Part shown: one piece after another, positions 16,842 to 25,201 of the stretch
How the letters are laid out: each line of letters opens with the position of its first letter
How positions within the stretch are numbered: the stretch's first letter is position 1
NCBI GenBank assembly: GCA_021821045.1
Contig: JAKACW010000019.1
Coordinates: 1-64,000, forward strand
Reading direction: 5' to 3'
Origin: Pseudomonadota bacterium
GTDB lineage: Bacteria; Pseudomonadota; Gammaproteobacteria; JAADHS01
Length of the DNA: 64,000 nucleotides
Program-made: the position numbers and the translations under genes
Notes under the pieces: generated by a model
Told to the model about the DNA's origin: nothing
Database searches by the model: none
The model's input: the letters and a program-made list of their open reading frames with translations, nothing else

Positions 16842-18254
16842 ATGGCTTATTCAATGATGTCCATCAAACACCACGGCGCCGTGAACGGCGTGACGGGCTC
16901 CTGCCACGAGTGGTCTTACCGACCCGATGCGTCAGTGTTGGTCGACTGCGGATTATTCCAAGGCGCGGAGACTTCGCCGGATCGAGCGGGCGCCGATAAC
17001 CTCGCCATCGACTTTCCCATCGAACACGTGACGGCATTGATCGTCACTCACGTTCACATCGATCATGTGGGACGCATTCCGTATCTGCTGGCGGCGGGGT
17101 TTCGCGGGCCGATTCTGCTCACCGAACCGTCGGCCATACTATTGCCGTTGGTAATCGAAGATGCGTTGAAGGTCGGCGCTACGCGCGACGAGGCGTTGGT
17201 GACACGGGTGCTCGGGCAATTGCGCAAACAGATGGTTGCGCTGCCCTATGCCAAATGGCACAGCGTTCCGGGATCGGGCGACGAAGCGTGGCTACGCTTT
17301 CAACCCGCGGGGCACATTCTCGGATCCGCCTATGTCGAATTCCGGGCCGGCCCCAAGAACACGAACCCCATCGTCGTGTTCTCCGGCGATCTGGGCGCGC
17401 CGTGGTCGCCGTTGCTGCCGGCCCCCAAGTCGCCATGGCGGGCCGACACGCTGGTGATCGAAAGCACTTACGGCGATCGCGATCACGTCGGTCGGCGCGA
17501 GCGGCAAAAAAATCTGCGCGACATTTTGGTCAAGGCGGTGCAGGATTCGGGCACAGTGCTCATTCCGGCGTTCTCCATCGGCCGCACCCAAGAACTGCTG
17601 TACGATCTCGAAGAAATCCTGCATCGCGAAAAGGGCGGACGACTTACGCGCCAACTGAACTGGGCCGACCTCGCCATCATCGTCGACTCGCCGTTAGCCC
17701 ATCGCTTCACGGAAGTCTATCGTCGACTGCGGCCATACTGGGATAAAGAAGCAAAACAGCGCGTATCGCGCGGCCGCCATCCGTTATCGTTCGAGCAACT
17801 GATCACCGTCGAACACCACGAAGATTCAATGCGCTTCGTCAATCACCTTGCGACGACCGGTCGACCCGCGGTGGTGATCGCCGCCAGCGGCATGTGCACC
17901 GGCGGCCGCGTAGTGAATTACTTGAAAGCGATGCTCGGCGATCCGCGGCATGATGTGGTCTTCGTTGGTTACCAAGCCCGCGGCACCACCGGCCGACAGA
18001 TCCAAACCTACGGCCCCCGCGGCGGCTACGTCGACCTGGACGGCGAACGCATTACGATCCGCGCCCGCATACACACGTTAAGCGGCTACTCCGCCCACGC
18101 CGGTCAAAGCGATCTGATTCGATTTGTCAAAGGCATCCGCAAACCACCAAGCCAGATTCGAATCGTGCATGGTGATGACGAGGCGAAGGAAACGCTGCGA
18201 AGCAAGCTACGCGTACTGCTACCGGATTGCGATATTGTGATTCCCTCTTCGTAG
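16842..18254 (+). CDS. metallo-beta-lactamase / beta-CASP nuclease-like protein
   Basis: 470 residues. The metallo-beta-lactamase half has HVHIDHVGR (HxHxDH zinc motif), a second His in PAGHILGSAY and Asp in FSGDLGAP. The beta-CASP half shows ESTYGDRDH, a VIAASGMCTGGR motif and the C-terminal SGYSAHAGQ motif. Proteins of this build (YSH1/KsgA-neighbour type, COG1236) are RNA endo/exonucleases. All metal ligands appear present, so it should be active. ATGs at 16842 and 16854 are both possible; neither has a good ribosome site. Monocistronic. Confidence 0.87.
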   Translation: MAYSMMSIKHHGAVNGVTGSCHEWSYRPDASVLVDCGLFQGAETSPDRAGADNLAIDFPIEHVTALIVTHVHIDHVGRIPYLLAAGFRGPILLTEPSAILLPLVIEDALKVGATRDEALVTRVLGQLRKQMVALPYAKWHSVPGSGDEAWLRFQPAGHILGSAYVEFRAGPKNTNPIVVFSGDLGAPWSPLLPAPKSPWRADTLVIESTYGDRDHVGRRERQKNLRDILVKAVQDSGTVLIPAFSIGRTQELLYDLEEILHREKGGRLTRQLNWADLAIIVDSPLAHRFTEVYRRLRPYWDKEAKQRVSRGRHPLSFEQLITVEHHEDSMRFVNHLATTGRPAVVIAASGMCTGGRVVNYLKAMLGDPRHDVVFVGYQARGTTGRQIQTYGPRGGYVDLDGERITIRARIHTLSGYSAHAGQSDLIRFVKGIRKPPSQIRIVHGDDEAKETLRSKLRVLLPDCDIVIPSS

Positions 18255-18305
18255 GAGGCGGGTGTGTCGGCGATTGACTCGGTGAAGGCGACGATTCCAG
18301 CAAAG

Positions 18306-18330
18306 AATCGCGGTAGGAAACCGCTCCCAC
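18306..18330. repeat. single REP unit
   Basis: One copy of the GTGGGAGCGG...CCGCGATT unit in minus orientation, 50 bp after the beta-CASP gene. The rest of 18255-18622 holds no gene I can support, only the leader of the LuxR-type gene. Confidence 0.7.
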
Positions 18331-18622
18331 GAATACGGCCGCCGAAACTGGGCGAGCAATCCACTTGTTGACTCCCCCGCAATGGCGGTGATACAAACAT
18401 CAAAACCGTGAGCGTTGCGACGAAACTGTCACAAACACTAACTATTATCGACAGTCGCACGTTGATGTCTGGTTACGCCGTCCTCGTCGAAGTCGGCCGG
18501 CATTTAAAACAAAAAGCATATTGCAGGGGGCAATAAGAACGGCAAGGGGCCTGTATTGGCGCGCCACGCGTCTGCAATGGTCAGCCTGCCGAATTACACC
18601 CAAGCAATACGGGGAGGGAACC

Positions 18623-19360
18623 GTGTTCGAGTCAAGAGCGGGCACGCGGCTGTACGTCGTCGCCGTGTGTGACAGCAGTAAGATCGATGGCAAGCACATT
18701 GCCGAAGTTATAGACAATCTCCCCAACATCGCCTCAGTGACCGTGCGCCGCTGCATTGGCACAGCAGTCCAATCCGAGCCTCCCGAACTCGCCCCCGACT
18801 TCATCGTGCTGGATCTGTGTCACGGGGCCGGCGACGAACAGATCGACATGATTCGACGCATCCGCCAGGCCTCACCTGCGACCCACATCATCGCCATCAA
18901 CACCCGCGAAGATGACGAACTGCTGTTCCAAGCCATTCGCGCGGGGGCGACAGGCCACCTGCTGGTCAGCGACCTCACCGCCGAAACGCTGCAACGCGCC
19001 ATCGATGAACTCATCACCCACGGCTCGTACTTCAGCAAACGCGTTTACCGCCAATTGATGGAGGCCCTGCGCGAGCCGCCAAAAAACGCGACTCCACCCG
19101 TCGATCTCGGTCAGCTAACCTCCAAGGAAGGCATCGTGCTCGAAGGGCTGGGCCGGGGATTGCGGCCGAAGGAAATCGCGAAACAGGCGGGTATGGCTTA
19201 CGAAACCGTGCGGACGCACCAGAAGAACATCTACCGCAAGCTCGGCGTGCGCTCGGTGGTGCAGGCTATCGTGGCAGTGCGGGGGGGGGGAGCAAGGGCA
19301 CCGATGGCCGTTCTTAACTTTAGATGTGGGAGAACGCCCGTAGTCTATCTCTATTGTTGA
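18623..19360 (+). CDS. LuxR/NarL-type response regulator-like protein
   Basis: 245 residues from a GTG at 18623, chosen for the GGGGAGGGAA ribosome site just upstream; the frame opens earlier at 18521. The N-terminal half resembles a receiver: the phosphorylatable Asp would be in FIVLDLCHG, but the acidic pair is incomplete (VAVCDSS) and the conserved Lys is replaced (HLLVSDLT), so phosphorylation may not be used. The C-terminal LuxR helix-turn-helix is clear (LTSKEGIVLEGLGRG, then AYETVRTHQKNIYRKLGV). A run of ten G at 19281-19290 lies at the end of this domain and determines an odd 24-residue tail. No sensor kinase nearby. Confidence 0.75.
   Translation: MFESRAGTRLYVVAVCDSSKIDGKHIAEVIDNLPNIASVTVRRCIGTAVQSEPPELAPDFIVLDLCHGAGDEQIDMIRRIRQASPATHIIAINTREDDELLFQAIRAGATGHLLVSDLTAETLQRAIDELITHGSYFSKRVYRQLMEALREPPKNATPPVDLGQLTSKEGIVLEGLGRGLRPKEIAKQAGMAYETVRTHQKNIYRKLGVRSVVQAIVAVRGGGARAPMAVLNFRCGRTPVVYLYC
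19281..19290 (+). repeat. G10 homopolymer in the LuxR-type gene
   Basis: Ten consecutive G encode Gly-Gly-Gly near the C-terminus of the regulator. Loss or gain of one G would give different short tails in the other frames, all after the DNA-binding domain. It may be a phase-variable tract, a recent frameshift or an assembly error. Confidence 0.6.
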
Positions 19361-19400
19361 CGCAACACCCGCTGCCAGAATAGACTAGACGTAGACTAGT
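19357..19400 (+). promoter_or_regulatory. promoter and operator of the toxin-antitoxin pair
   Basis: TTGACG (19357-19362), 18 nt, then TAGACT (19381-19386) form a sigma-70 promoter. The heptamer TAGACTA occurs at 19381-19387 and 19392-19398, and inverted at 19341-19347; ACTAG-N7-CTAGT (19384-19400) is an inverted repeat over the -10. This fits negative autoregulation by the antitoxin or the complex. Confidence 0.6.
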
Positions 19401-19415
19401 TTAAAAGGGTCCACT

Positions 19416-19658
19416 ATGACCGAGATTGGCGCGTATGACGCAAAAACAAACCTGAGCAAGCTCCTCGAGCGGGTCGAAAAGGGGGAACGTTTCGTCATTA
19501 CCAAACATGGCCGCCCGATCGCGGAGTTGGCGCCGGTGTCGACCCGCGATCCCCACCTTATTGAGCGCGCTATAGAGGAATTGAAATCGTTTCAGCAGAA
19601 ACATTCGCTCAAGGGGGACTCAATCCGAGATTTGTTGGAAGAAGGGCGTAAATACTAA
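19416..19658 (+). CDS. Phd/YefM-type antitoxin
   Basis: 80 residues. IGAYDAKTNLSKLLERVEKG and FVITKHGRPIAEL are the Phd/YefM N-terminal DNA-binding signature; the C-terminal third is acidic/basic and would wrap the toxin. Its stop overlaps the ATG of the PIN-domain toxin by 1 nt. The operator repeats just upstream support autoregulation. It should neutralise the neighbouring toxin. Confidence 0.9.
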   Translation: MTEIGAYDAKTNLSKLLERVEKGERFVITKHGRPIAELAPVSTRDPHLIERAIEELKSFQQKHSLKGDSIRDLLEEGRKY

Positions 19659-20068
19659 TGCCATTTGTCCTTGACTGCTCGGTGACCATGGCGTGGATCT
19701 TTCCGGATGAGGCAAACTCCGTAACCAATTCGCTGCGTGATTCCCTTGCAACAGACAGCGCAATCGTTCCGGAATTGTGGGCCGTTGAAGTTGCGAACGT
19801 CTTGGCCGTCGCAACGCGCCGCGGCCGCATTCTGCAGAGCGACTGGCCCCTGCTTCAAAACGCACTCGGCGTACTGCCGATCAACGTCGATCGCGAGACA
19901 CATAGCCGCGCCCTGGTCGCTTCCCTGCCCCTAGCGTTCGAACATGGCCTTTCCGTCTACGATGCCGTTTATCTTGAACTAGCGCGCCGCACACGCCTGC
20001 CGCTCGCCACACTCGACAACAAACTTCGGTCGGTTTGCGAAAAATTGGGACTTGAACTGGCGCAGTAG
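19658..20068 (+). CDS. vapC: VapC-type PIN-domain toxin
   Basis: 136 residues. The four acidic PIN residues are present: Asp in VLDCSVT, Glu in PELWAVEVANVL, Asp in SVYDAVYLELA and Asp in LATLDNKLR. VapC toxins are ribonucleases that cut tRNA or rRNA. The antitoxin is of the Phd family rather than the classical VapB, a common mix. The gene ends 11 bp before a RAYT-type transposon remnant. Confidence 0.9.
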   Translation: MPFVLDCSVTMAWIFPDEANSVTNSLRDSLATDSAIVPELWAVEVANVLAVATRRGRILQSDWPLLQNALGVLPINVDRETHSRALVASLPLAFEHGLSVYDAVYLELARRTRLPLATLDNKLRSVCEKLGLELAQ

Positions 20069-20079
20069 CGTAGCGGGCA

Positions 20080-20524
20080 GGGTCAGGTCTTTACCCGTGC
20101 AGCGCTAACCACTCGACTCACCGTTGAGTAATGAAGCCCAAAGTGGCGCCCAACCTCAGTTACCGCGTAGCCATAGTGGAGGTACGCCATCGCAACTGCG
20201 TGGTTTCGGAAACGAACTTCCCCGTGCCGAATATCCTTAAATAGTTCCGATCGCCGCGGTTGAAGCGCAATGCGTAGACGCCATTCAACTGACGCGTGCA
20301 GAAGCCAACGATAGCGAGATTGCACGTGCGCCATCACGTGGTATAGCCCGCCTGGAACCTCTAGGCGCATTGGTCGTGCCATGGATTGCCAGCGGCGCCG
20401 GCGGCATGACTTGCGGGCCAATCGCGAGACCTGACCCCTTGAGTGACTCATCTTCACTGAAGCACCGCATGCTTAACTTCTACTCCACGGCATGCGTTCG
20501 TGGCACACAGAGACCTGACCCCAT
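20080..20524. mobile_element. remnant of a REP-associated (RAYT) transposon
   Basis: The segment is bounded by GGGTCAGGTCTTTAC (20080-20094) and, inverted, AGACCTGACCCC (ends near 20524). A further inverted copy lies at 20427-20439. Between them is a shrunken RAYT gene on the minus strand. This looks like an internally deleted, non-autonomous element. It fills most of the 563-bp gap between vapC and the next gene. Confidence 0.6.
20083..20382 (-). pseudogene. internally deleted RAYT transposase
   Basis: 99 residues remain. The first 20 (MARPMRLEVPGGLYHVMAH) are the typical start of REP-associated tyrosine transposases. The end (AVAMAYLHYGYAVTEVGRHF, then HYSTVSRVV) is the C-terminal helix-turn-helix found in many of them. 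The middle, with the rest of the HUH site and the catalytic Tyr, about 130 residues, is gone although the frame stays open. It cannot be catalytically active. It may be linked historically to the REP units in this window. Confidence 0.65.
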
Positions 20525-20631
20525 GATCCTCTAAGTGGAATAACCCAATTGCGGTATTTCTGCGCAAACTGCGCCCTAGTAGGTTGTTGTCGACAAGTCA
20601 AACTTTAAAACATTTTTATACAGGAGGAAAT

Positions 20632-21126
20632 ATGAAGTTTCGTAAACCATACCTGATAAGTATGCTCATTGTGTCGGCGACCACGATCGCTGCAGTTGAA
20701 ACCGCAAGCGCCGCGAAAGTCCGAATGTCCGGATCCGGGTGTCTGGCGATGTTGAATCAGAGCACCGAGGCATCAAAACTGGTGCGAAACAACGACAACG
20801 TTACGAACAATGGGACGACAAATCTTTCGATCAGTTGTCCGTTACCGAATACCTTCACTGCAACCACAACCGTGACGCCTTTCGTCGAGTGGTCTGACGG
20901 TTCAACCTCGACCGAGGTTGGTTGCGGAATGCGGCGGATGGCGAATAGCGCTTACGAGTACGTGGGTGGCACTCAATCGTATAAGACGACCGGTGTTGCA
21001 TCAACTTTGGGCCGCACCAAGAAGGTGTTGCCCAGTGGAAGCGTATATGCGGGCGATGCCCTGGCGATGGAATGCATTCTTCCGCCCAACCAAAAAGGCA
21101 ACGTTTACCACTACGGCTACGAATAA
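20632..21126 (+). CDS. secreted hypothetical protein
   Basis: 164 residues from an ATG with an excellent ribosome site (AGGAGG, 5 nt away). Signal peptide of about 28 residues (ends ASA). The mature protein is Thr/Ser/Asn-rich with four Cys (GSGC, SISC, VGC, MEC), probably forming two disulfides in the periplasm or outside. No family recognised. Codon use is AT-richer than in the surrounding housekeeping genes. The leader contains a perfect palindrome TTGTCGACAA at 20587-20596. Confidence 0.65.
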   Translation: MKFRKPYLISMLIVSATTIAAVETASAAKVRMSGSGCLAMLNQSTEASKLVRNNDNVTNNGTTNLSISCPLPNTFTATTTVTPFVEWSDGSTSTEVGCGMRRMANSAYEYVGGTQSYKTTGVASTLGRTKKVLPSGSVYAGDALAMECILPPNQKGNVYHYGYE

Positions 21127-21214
21127 TATCCGTTGCCTGGAAATTGCGACGGTGCGGTCCTGTTTCCTAAACGAAATAGGATCGCGCCGTCATTTATAGA
21201 AGCGAGGAAATTCT

Positions 21215-21925
21215 GTGCGGCAGCTGGTTTTCACGGCAATTGTTTCAAGTATTGTATCTTCATCGACGGTGGTCGGGGTCAACGCGATCTCCGAAGGATT
21301 CGCCGAAAAATCGCGTCCTTTCACCCGCGATGATTCTATTTTGTCGGCAAGATCCGATTACTTTGCGAAGCGAGAAGAAGTGTCCAATAAATTACCGGCG
21401 AACGCAGGAAACGACTCCGCCAGAAACGAAAAATTGGAAATGCGCCTGGTAGAACTAGAAATCGAACTGCAAAAAATGCGAGCGCTTGGCGAGAACCTGA
21501 CGACGAGGATCGAAGAATCGGGTCCCGTTGCGCACGTGACAAATTTGTTATCCGATTCACCCTTTGATAGTCTCGCTCAATCCGAAGCTCCTACCGTGGA
21601 AGAGGAAGTTCTCCGCCTGGAAACCGAGTTTTCGACCGGCGAAATTGATCCGCGCAACAGCCAATATTGGGCGGAACAGATAAACACCCAAATTAACGGG
21701 TTCTTGAGTCCCGATAGTGTCGTTGTGGACGTTGAGTGTAAGGCTCAAAAATGTCGGGTCGATGTGCAACACGAAAAACTGTCTGACGCGCAGTCGCTAA
21801 TTGGTCAACTTCCATCGGCCATAGCGATGAGCGGTGCGATGCATCCCGGGGCGGCATTTCTGGAAGAGGATCCTAATGGAAAATTTGTGAGGTCGCTCTT
21901 CTTTTTCGATATACCCGTGATGTGA
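21215..21925 (+). CDS. exported hypothetical protein with coiled coil
   Basis: 236 residues from a GTG with a GAGG ribosome site. The N-terminus is a short hydrophobic segment (signal or anchor). Residues about 65-100 (MRLVELEIELQKMR) form a coiled coil. The C-terminal domain (about 130-236) has a Cys pair in VECKAQKCRVDV and ends FFFDIPVM. Such W-E-x-N...C-x(4-5)-C domains occur in uncharacterised envelope proteins. It follows the preceding secreted gene by about 90 bp and may share its transcript. Confidence 0.6.
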   Translation: MRQLVFTAIVSSIVSSSTVVGVNAISEGFAEKSRPFTRDDSILSARSDYFAKREEVSNKLPANAGNDSARNEKLEMRLVELEIELQKMRALGENLTTRIEESGPVAHVTNLLSDSPFDSLAQSEAPTVEEEVLRLETEFSTGEIDPRNSQYWAEQINTQINGFLSPDSVVVDVECKAQKCRVDVQHEKLSDAQSLIGQLPSAIAMSGAMHPGAAFLEEDPNGKFVRSLFFFDIPVM

Positions 21926-22680
21926 TTTGCCCACTCCGCCGGGATTGAACGAGGAAAACGAACGGTACCGACATTCAATCCAGGCTCTAAGATTTCCGGA
22001 AAAGTCGTTCACGTCCTGGCGGACAATGACGCCTGGGATAGTATGTACATCTAAGCCCGGTCGGATTCGATCGCGCCGGTCAGATTGGAGTGAAGTCGAA
22101 AGTTCGTTGTCCCCGTGTAAGACCCACAGAGCCGTCGCTGGCCGGGAGTTCCATTTCGTCGGGAATTCCGCATCCGACGCTGTGCGCAAGACAATCACTC
22201 GAATGGGTTAGATCCCACTGCTTGGCTTTGCACGATTCACGTCTAGGTCTCTTGGGCCGATGTTGCATGTCGTCGTCCGCATGGAAAAACTGACGCGGGC
22301 GTGAATTGCTGGATTCCGATTCAAACGTTCTTTCGGTTTCACTCCAAAACGCTGATCGGCCTCGCAGACAAGGAGCCGGTCGCTCGTGGTTGCCCACGGC
22401 GGCGCATATCATTTTCACCGGAAACGGGGCGGATCCCAACTGCCTGTTGCGAATTGCGGTTCACTCAGCTTTTCCAGTCAGCGTCAAACCATGCTCGAAT
22501 TGGGTGTGATTGGGTCGGCAGAAGCTATTCTGTCTCGCCGCGGCAAGCACCGACACTTGCTGCAAACGATTCCTGAAAGAACACTCTCTGCTGTGCAAAA
22601 GCAGACGACTCGCTCAGCCGAAGCTGCTCCGTCGCCAGAAATGATCCGCGAGAAATAAGTGAAATAGAACGGTGTTCGAA
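21926..22680. other. long stretch without a supported gene
   Basis: About 750 bp with only short reading frames that lack ribosome sites, recognisable motifs or consistent codon use. It may be a decayed gene or a recent insertion scar; I see no repeat or RNA signature. Confidence 0.5.
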
Positions 22681-22681
22681 A

Positions 22682-22709
22682 AAAGGGAGGAGCATTCCTG
22701 CTCCTCCTT
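22682..22709 (-). terminator. Rho-independent terminator
   Basis: GGAGGAGCA (22686-22694) pairs with TGCTCCTCC (22699-22707) around a 4-nt loop. On the minus strand a run of six T follows the stem. It ends transcription of the secreted protein gene at 22742-23668. Confidence 0.8.
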
Positions 22710-22741
22710 CCTAGGCTTTGCTTGATGCGTAACTATTTAAC

Positions 22742-23668
22742 TTAGAACAGCGGGGGCGTGCCTTGGTTGAACTCGGCGTTCCACAGCCACGGACCGGGTG
22801 CCGCAAGATCCGTCAGTGAAGTGAAGTTGGGTGTTCCTGCATTGTTGGCCGTGACATTGGTGACAGTCTGGGTGCCGAACTGCGGGGTGCCCGCTACTTG
22901 TTGGCCCGCCCATACTACTTGAATCACCTCACCTGCCGCCCACGTGGCTCCGTTCCCACGAACCGTACCTGTTCCGACAGTAGCGAGATCCGAGCTACCG
23001 GCGTTAGCCGCTTGTTTGATTTCGGTGTAGAAGCGCTGTTTGTCAGTGCTTCCAGCCGCGCCGCCTAAGCCTACAGTTTGGTCAGCTGACAAGGCATTGA
23101 GTGTATTCGTGTTGGTCGCAGCGTTAAACGACGTGTCAACGCTGAACTGCGTATCGAAGCCAAGGTTGGTAGCCGCTTGCGTGTTGTCCGTAATCTGCAT
23201 GTCGATCACTGCCCGCGCGTCACCACCGTTGACCGCCCAGCCGGATTGGATATTCGAGGTTGAGACGAAAAAGTTGTCGTTACTCACTGCATCACGAACA
23301 GTCAATTGCGACATAATACCTTGCACACTGCCGCCCGGGACATTGGCGTTGTTGAACCGAACGAAATCTTCAGAAGCGAATCCTTGACCCGCCCCCGTTA
23401 AAGCACCGTCATTAATGATGGTCTGAATGAACCGCTCCGTCCCGACTCGCACTTCGCGCTGCATGAAACCCGCCTCATTGGCAATTGGCGCCGAACACAC
23501 CGCACCAGCCGCGACGTTGTTACAAGCACCGCCTGTCGGCGCATCCGTCGGCAAGCCATTGGCGTCCAAAGTCGTACTGCCCAGCGTCGGAAGCTGAGCA
23601 AAAGCCCCACCGCCCAACATCAAGGCCGCGGAACCGAAAGAAATCGCTAATTTAGTTACCTTACGCAT
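22742..23668 (-). CDS. secreted hypothetical protein
   Basis: 308 residues from the ATG at 23668, preceded by GAGGAGG. Signal peptide of about 24 residues (ends AFA). The mature part is rich in Asn, Thr, Gly, Ala and Gln with few charges (for example DMQITDNTQAATN), like surface or matrix proteins of predicted beta structure. Two Cys near the start (GACNN, VCSA). No family recognised. It has its own promoter with two CRP-type boxes and its own terminator, so it is a regulated single-gene unit. Confidence 0.65.
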   Translation of the reverse strand: MRKVTKLAISFGSAALMLGGGAFAQLPTLGSTTLDANGLPTDAPTGGACNNVAAGAVCSAPIANEAGFMQREVRVGTERFIQTIINDGALTGAGQGFASEDFVRFNNANVPGGSVQGIMSQLTVRDAVSNDNFFVSTSNIQSGWAVNGGDARAVIDMQITDNTQAATNLGFDTQFSVDTSFNAATNTNTLNALSADQTVGLGGAAGSTDKQRFYTEIKQAANAGSSDLATVGTGTVRGNGATWAAGEVIQVVWAGQQVAGTPQFGTQTVTNVTANNAGTPNFTSLTDLAAPGPWLWNAEFNQGTPPLF

Positions 23669-23747
23669 TGCAAAAGCCTCCTCAGTCATTTTTATCTCAC
23701 TGGAGATGGCAACTCCTTTCGCCACCCCTCCCTTGGATTCTAATTAA

Positions 23748-23763
23748 CGTGAACTATCTCACA
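23748..23763. promoter_or_regulatory. CRP-type box over the promoter
   Basis: CGTGA-ACTATC-TCACA matches TGTGA-N6-TCACA at nine of ten positions. The N6 core is the complement of the predicted -10 hexamer (GATAGT) of the minus-strand promoter, so binding here would repress. Confidence 0.5.
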
Positions 23764-23782
23764 CACTGAAACATAATGTCAA
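23753..23782 (-). promoter_or_regulatory. sigma-70 promoter of the secreted protein gene
   Basis: On the minus strand: TTGACA (complement of 23777-23782), 18 nt, GATAGT (complement of 23753-23758). Transcription would begin near 23746, giving a leader of about 77 nt. Confidence 0.55.
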
Positions 23783-23933
23783 CAATGTGAGTACCCCAAT
23801 TGGGATGCTCGCTTTTCCGTATAGCCGTGCCGTTCAAACAAAAAACACTCGAAAAAACAGATTGATACAAACTAGCACTAAAAATGTGCTTCTTATTGCT
23901 CACGCCTGACGACACCGATTTGGTGTTCCGTTC

Positions 23934-23949
23934 TGTGACGCAGTTCACA
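23934..23949. promoter_or_regulatory. perfect CRP-type box
   Basis: TGTGA-CGCAGT-TCACA is an exact match to the core CRP/Vfr/Clp consensus. It lies about 195 bp upstream of the predicted start of transcription of the secreted protein gene. The Crp/Fnr protein at 53650-54342 does not have the CRP recognition helix, so the binder is probably encoded elsewhere. Confidence 0.55.
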
Positions 23950-24052
23950 TTTTTATGATGCCGCCTATTCCACCCGAACTTTCGGCGGGATGCAAGTGGA
24001 ATTTTTGTCCATTTGCAATGTGATTTAATCAGGGAACAGTTCATTGAGTTTC

Positions 24053-24679
24053 TCAGTAATTTCGAATATTCAAAAACATCAAATTGTTCTGCGACCGCCC
24101 GAAATCGATGCGGGTGAGAGACGCGTTATCGACCGTGACGCGGCGGTAGTAAGGCACCGGCAAGCCAATGGCATCGGCAACGAAAGCGCGGATTGGGCCG
24201 ACGTGGGTGACAACCGCGACCGTGCCGCCGTGGTATTTGGCCAGGATCGCATCACGGGCCGCCTGGAGCCGTTCCAGCATTTGGTAAATGGTTTCACCGC
24301 CCCGGGGAGCGAAACCGGCGTTGTCGGTCTTCCATTGGCGATGCTCCTCCGGGAATTTCGCCATTATTTCGTGGAAATAAAGCCCTTCCCAGATACCGAA
24401 ATGGCGCTCGGTCAGACGGTCGTCCAGGGCAGGGTCCAGGCCAAGCGCTCGAGCGATGGGCTCAGCGGTTTGCCGGGTACGCAAGGTTGGGCTGCAGTAG
24501 AGGGCATCCAACTGAATGCCGGCCTTGGTTAACCAATCCGCCGCCGACTGCGCCTGCGTGCGACCGGCGTCGTTCAGCGGCGGGTCTTCACGGTCATCGC
24601 AATATATGCGGTCTTCGGGGAAATCCGTCTTACCGTGGCGGATGAACAGGAGAGTGGTGCTTTTTTCTTTTTCGCGCAT
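24053..24679 (-). CDS. histidine phosphatase family protein
   Basis: 208 residues. The RHG motif (FIRHGKTDF, about residues 13-16), a second Arg in SPTLRTRQTAEPIA, Glu in DDRLTERHFGIWEG and the second catalytic His in AVVTHVGPIRAF define the phosphoglycerate-mutase/phosphatase superfamily. Cobalamin phosphatase (CobC) and general phosphatases share this pattern; I cannot pick the substrate. It is the last gene after moaE (39-bp gap), so it may be co-transcribed with the molybdopterin genes. Confidence 0.85.
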   Translation of the reverse strand: MREKEKSTTLLFIRHGKTDFPEDRIYCDDREDPPLNDAGRTQAQSAADWLTKAGIQLDALYCSPTLRTRQTAEPIARALGLDPALDDRLTERHFGIWEGLYFHEIMAKFPEEHRQWKTDNAGFAPRGGETIYQMLERLQAARDAILAKYHGGTVAVVTHVGPIRAFVADAIGLPVPYYRRVTVDNASLTRIDFGRSQNNLMFLNIRNY

Positions 24680-24718
24680 GGTAACCAGCCGTGCTACTAA
24701 TCCGCGCTATTGGCGCGA

Positions 24719-25201
24719 TTAGGCCGACTTCACAACCTTCTTCACCGCCGCCGCGGCGCCCGGATCTTTGGTGTTGTGCTCGACCCAGCGTTGTTTGCCA
24801 TCGCGCGTGGTTTCGCATTTCCAGAACGGGGCGCGCTCTTTGAGGTAGTTGATGATGTAACGGCAGGCATCGAAGGCATTGGCGCGGTGCGCCGACCATA
24901 CAACGACCAACACGATGGGGTCGTTTGGTTGCATGTCACCCACGCGATGCACGACCAACGAATCGATGATTTCCCACTTCTCGGCGGCTTCTTCCATGAC
25001 GCGCTCGATGTGCTTTTCCGTCATGCCGGGATAGTGATCCAGACGCATGGCCGAGACGTCGTGCCCGTCGTTGAAATCGCGCATGGTGCCGACGAAAGAC
25101 ACCGAGCCGCCGGTTTTACCGGGTGGCAGCGTCTGCTCATACGCCGTGAGTTCTTTCCACGGATCGAAGGAGTTTTCGCAGATCAACACTTTCATGTTCA
25201 A
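24719..25201 (-). CDS. moaE: molybdopterin synthase large subunit
   Basis: 160 residues. MoaE signatures: SFVGTMRDFNDG, LDHYPGMTEKHI, VHRVGDMQPND, VVWSAHRANAF and the active-site lysines in LKERAPFWKCE. With MoaD it puts two sulfurs on cyclic pyranopterin monophosphate to give molybdopterin. Its start overlaps the moaD stop by 4 nt, so the two subunits are made together. A short Ala/Lys/Val-rich tail extends past the usual end. Met1 or Met3 could be the start. Confidence 0.95.
   Translation of the reverse strand: MNMKVLICENSFDPWKELTAYEQTLPPGKTGGSVSFVGTMRDFNDGHDVSAMRLDHYPGMTEKHIERVMEEAAEKWEIIDSLVVHRVGDMQPNDPIVLVVVWSAHRANAFDACRYIINYLKERAPFWKCETTRDGKQRWVEHNTKDPGAAAAVKKVVKSA

Noticed and set aside
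22301-22658. small ORFs of about 90 codons in the geneless stretch
   Set aside because: No ribosome site, no motif, overlapping frames and poor codon pattern; not supportable as genes.
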